Source of the DNA: Intestinibacter sp.
GTDB taxonomy: Bacteria > Bacillota > Clostridia > Peptostreptococcales > Peptostreptococcaceae
Assembly: GCF_022780145.1 (NCBI RefSeq)
Contig: NZ_JALEXO010000263.1
Coordinates: forward strand, 1-17,982
DNA length: 17,982 bases
Direction: 5' to 3'
Within the stretch, counting starts at the first letter, position 1. Every line of letters begins with the position of its first letter. This document shows positions 16,684 to 17,982 of this stretch, piece after piece. Below the pieces are notes generated by a model. That model was not told the origin of the DNA. It ran no database searches and worked only from the letters and a program-made list of their open reading frames with translations. A program made the translations under genes and the position numbers.

Positions 16684-17242
16684 AAATAATTCCTCCCTTT
16701 ATAAGTTCTTCTTTTAATTTGCTTTTACTTCTATACAAGATATTTTCGACTTTTTTTTCGTCTAGGTTTAGTTTTAAGGCGATACTTTTGACTTTTTCGA
16801 AGTAAAAAAATCTAAGTATAAAAATCGATCTATCAGGCTCCTTAAACTTATCTAGCGTTTTTCTTATAATTTTTTCGTTGTGAATTTTAGCGTATTCATC
16901 CTTCATATTTACAGATATCCCTAGATTGTTTTCGTCGATATCAAATAAAGATGAATTTAAATTTAAGCTTCTAAGCTTGTCAAAGCAAGTATTTCTAGCG
17001 ATTGCATAGATATAGCTCTTTAGAGATTTATTTTTATTTACCTTAAAATTATCTATGTTTTTCCAAAGCTTGAAAAAAGTATCTGAAATAGCCTCCTCGA
17101 TATCCTCTTTTTCTAAATTACTAAGTATATTAGTACAAATTGTCTTTACTGCAGGTCCGTAAATATCTATAGCCATACTTATGCCTTCTTCAGGAGATTT
17201 TTTCAAAAGCTCGGTAACTCGTTTCTCCTTAAACTTATCCAT
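16655..17242 (-). CDS. ECF-type RNA polymerase sigma factor
   Basis: The protein is 195 aa from the preferred start. Sigma region 2 covers about residues 25-92, including DIEEAISDTFFKLWKNIDNF and LKSYIYAIARNTCFDKLR. Region 4 covers about 125-180: EPDRSIFILRFFYFEKVKSIALKL is the helix pair, and VENILYRSKSKLKEEL the recognition helix. An upstream ATG at 17308 would add 22 residues but lacks a ribosome binding site; the ATG at 17242 has GGAGG 7 nt before it. The 29-bp overlap with the downstream DUF4179 gene indicates translational coupling. The target promoters are unknown; ECF factors usually also drive their own operon. Confidence 0.9.
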   Translation of the reverse strand: MDKFKEKRVTELLKKSPEEGISMAIDIYGPAVKTICTNILSNLEKEDIEEAISDTFFKLWKNIDNFKVNKNKSLKSYIYAIARNTCFDKLRSLNLNSSLFDIDENNLGISVNMKDEYAKIHNEKIIRKTLDKFKEPDRSIFILRFFYFEKVKSIALKLNLDEKKVENILYRSKSKLKEELIKGGIIYEEYSPNVK

Positions 17243-17254
17243 ATATATTCCTCC
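17240..17254 (-). promoter_or_regulatory. RBS fixing the start of the minus-strand ECF sigma gene
   Basis: GGAGG (17254-17250 on the minus strand) is 7 nt before ATG 17242-17240. The in-frame ATG at 17308 has no such motif. Confidence 0.8.
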
Positions 17255-17427
17255 ATTTAACCTTATTTCTAAGTAGCTGTAAAAATTTATAAATTCTAAC
17301 TTCTTCATATATCAATACGAAAAAAAACTATTTTTCACTCAAAAATTTGCAAAAATTTAAAATTACTGTAACGAAACAACTATTTTATGATACTACTATA
17401 TAAAATAAATAAATTTCTAGCTAGAGG

Positions 17428-17443
17428 AAAGGAGGTTTACGTG
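17428..17443 (+). promoter_or_regulatory. RBS fixing a GTG start for the plus-strand ECF sigma gene
   Basis: AAAGGAGGT (17428-17436) lies 4-5 nt before GTG 17441. The in-frame ATG at 17387 has no Shine-Dalgarno and would add 18 residues that contain the RBS itself. Confidence 0.8.
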
Positions 17444-17911
17444 GAAAATATTGAAAAGCTTTACGATTTGTATTCAAAGGATGTGTATAGATTTATTTAT
17501 TCTTTAAGCTTTGATGAAGAAGTATCTAAGGATATTATGCAGTCGACTTTTTTGGAAGGTATAAAAAGTATAAAAAATTTCAAAAGAAAATGCAGTGAAA
17601 AAACGTGGCTGCTTGCTATAGCGAAAAATCAATATTATACATATTTGAAAAAACATCCCTTCACTGAAAATTTATACGACAGTGATTTAGATAAATACAA
17701 GGATTATGAAAATGAGTCTTTAGATGAGTATAACGAGGTTTTAAAATTGATAAATGAGCTTAAAGAGCCTCAGAGACAGATAATGATACTAAGACTTATA
17801 AATGATCTTACATTTAAGGAAATAGGTGAAATAATAGGCAAGAGTGAGAGCTACTGTAGGGTTAATTTTTTTAGAGAAAAAAAGAAGATAGTCATGCAGT
17901 TTGAAGAGTAA
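17441..17911 (+). CDS. second ECF-type RNA polymerase sigma factor
   Basis: The protein is 156 aa from the GTG start, short but normal for ECF factors. Region 2 covers about residues 3-70 (YDLYSKDVYRFIYSLS, SKDIMQSTFLEGIKSIKNF, KTWLLAIAKNQYYTYLKK). Region 4 covers about 98-152 (LKEPQRQIMILRLINDL, TFKEIGEIIGKSESYCR, VNFFREKKKI). It is divergent from the other ECF gene, with about 200 bp between their starts. TGTAAC at 17367-17372 resembles the AAC-containing -35 of ECF promoters, but no clear -10 was identified, so autoregulation is only a suggestion. A gene whose start looks like a zinc-finger anti-sigma follows 30 bp downstream, as expected for an ECF operon. Confidence 0.9.
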   Translation: MENIEKLYDLYSKDVYRFIYSLSFDEEVSKDIMQSTFLEGIKSIKNFKRKCSEKTWLLAIAKNQYYTYLKKHPFTENLYDSDLDKYKDYENESLDEYNEVLKLINELKEPQRQIMILRLINDLTFKEIGEIIGKSESYCRVNFFREKKKIVMQFEE

Positions 17912-17941
17912 CTATTAAAAATTTGAAGAGTAGGTGAGAAA

Positions 17942-17982
17942 ATGAGTGAATTAAAATGCAATTTAGTCGAGGATTTAATGCC
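17942..17982 (+). CDS. probable zinc-finger (zf-HC2-like) anti-sigma factor, 3' partial
   Basis: Only 13 codons and part of a fourteenth are visible: MSELKCNLVEDLM, then a codon beginning CC (Pro). This fits the common opening of clostridial anti-sigma proteins (Cys, then V.DLLPLY). An AGGTGAG ribosome binding site (17932-17938) precedes the ATG. Its place 30 bp after an ECF sigma gene supports the anti-sigma reading; the rest lies outside the window. Confidence 0.6.
   Translation, partial: MSELKCNLVEDLM

Noticed and set aside
17364..17372. TTACTGTAA palindrome between the sigma genes as another BlaI operator
   Set aside because: It lacks the TACAnnTGTA spacing of the two sites at 9901-9940 and is short enough to arise by chance.

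Overview
The window is AT-rich DNA from a low-GC Firmicute, most likely a Clostridia member. The signs are heavy AGA, ATA and AAA codon use, strong GGAGG ribosome binding sites, a yjdF-type riboswitch with its yjdF gene, an ECF sigma factor paired with a DUF4179-type protein, and a BlaI/BlaR-like pair. The genus cannot be settled by eye. No rRNA, tRNA, insertion sequence, CRISPR array or replication origin was seen.

Left half (1-9876): two giant tandem paralogues of the DUF4132 (MolR-like) family. The first is cut by the left edge of the window. The second is complete (1551 aa) but lacks about 120 C-terminal residues that the first one has. A 13-bp hairpin sits between them, directly before the ribosome binding site of the second. 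A 173-aa protein of unknown function follows 18 bp behind the second, and a rho-independent terminator closes the unit. Neither large protein shows a recognisable catalytic motif. Both look like alpha-solenoid (HEAT-like) scaffolds with a conserved C-terminal core.

Middle (9887-13169): a BlaI/MecI-type repressor and a 922-aa BlaR1-like M56 membrane metallopeptidase. Ahead of them lies a 22-bp inverted repeat with one mismatch, which contains two BlaI-type operators. The sensor has no penicillin-binding domain and no beta-lactamase gene is nearby. Its large ectodomain includes a DUF4825-like segment, so it probably senses something other than, or in addition to, a beta-lactam.

Right-middle (13170-15345): a promoter, a yjdF-type riboswitch whose CCUCCUU element can pair with the yjdF Shine-Dalgarno, yjdF, a terminator, and an MGMT-like protein without the alkyl-acceptor cysteine. 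A convergent spore-photoproduct-lyase-like radical SAM gene comes next. The two convergent genes end inside one perfect 12-bp inverted repeat.

Right end (15346-17982): a probable remnant of a DUF4825-type gene, then a minus-strand ECF sigma factor and DUF4179 membrane protein (likely anti-sigma) overlapping by 29 bp. Divergently, a second ECF sigma factor is followed by the start of a probable zinc-finger anti-sigma gene cut by the window edge. The right part is therefore rich in envelope or stress sensing circuits: BlaI/BlaR and two ECF modules.
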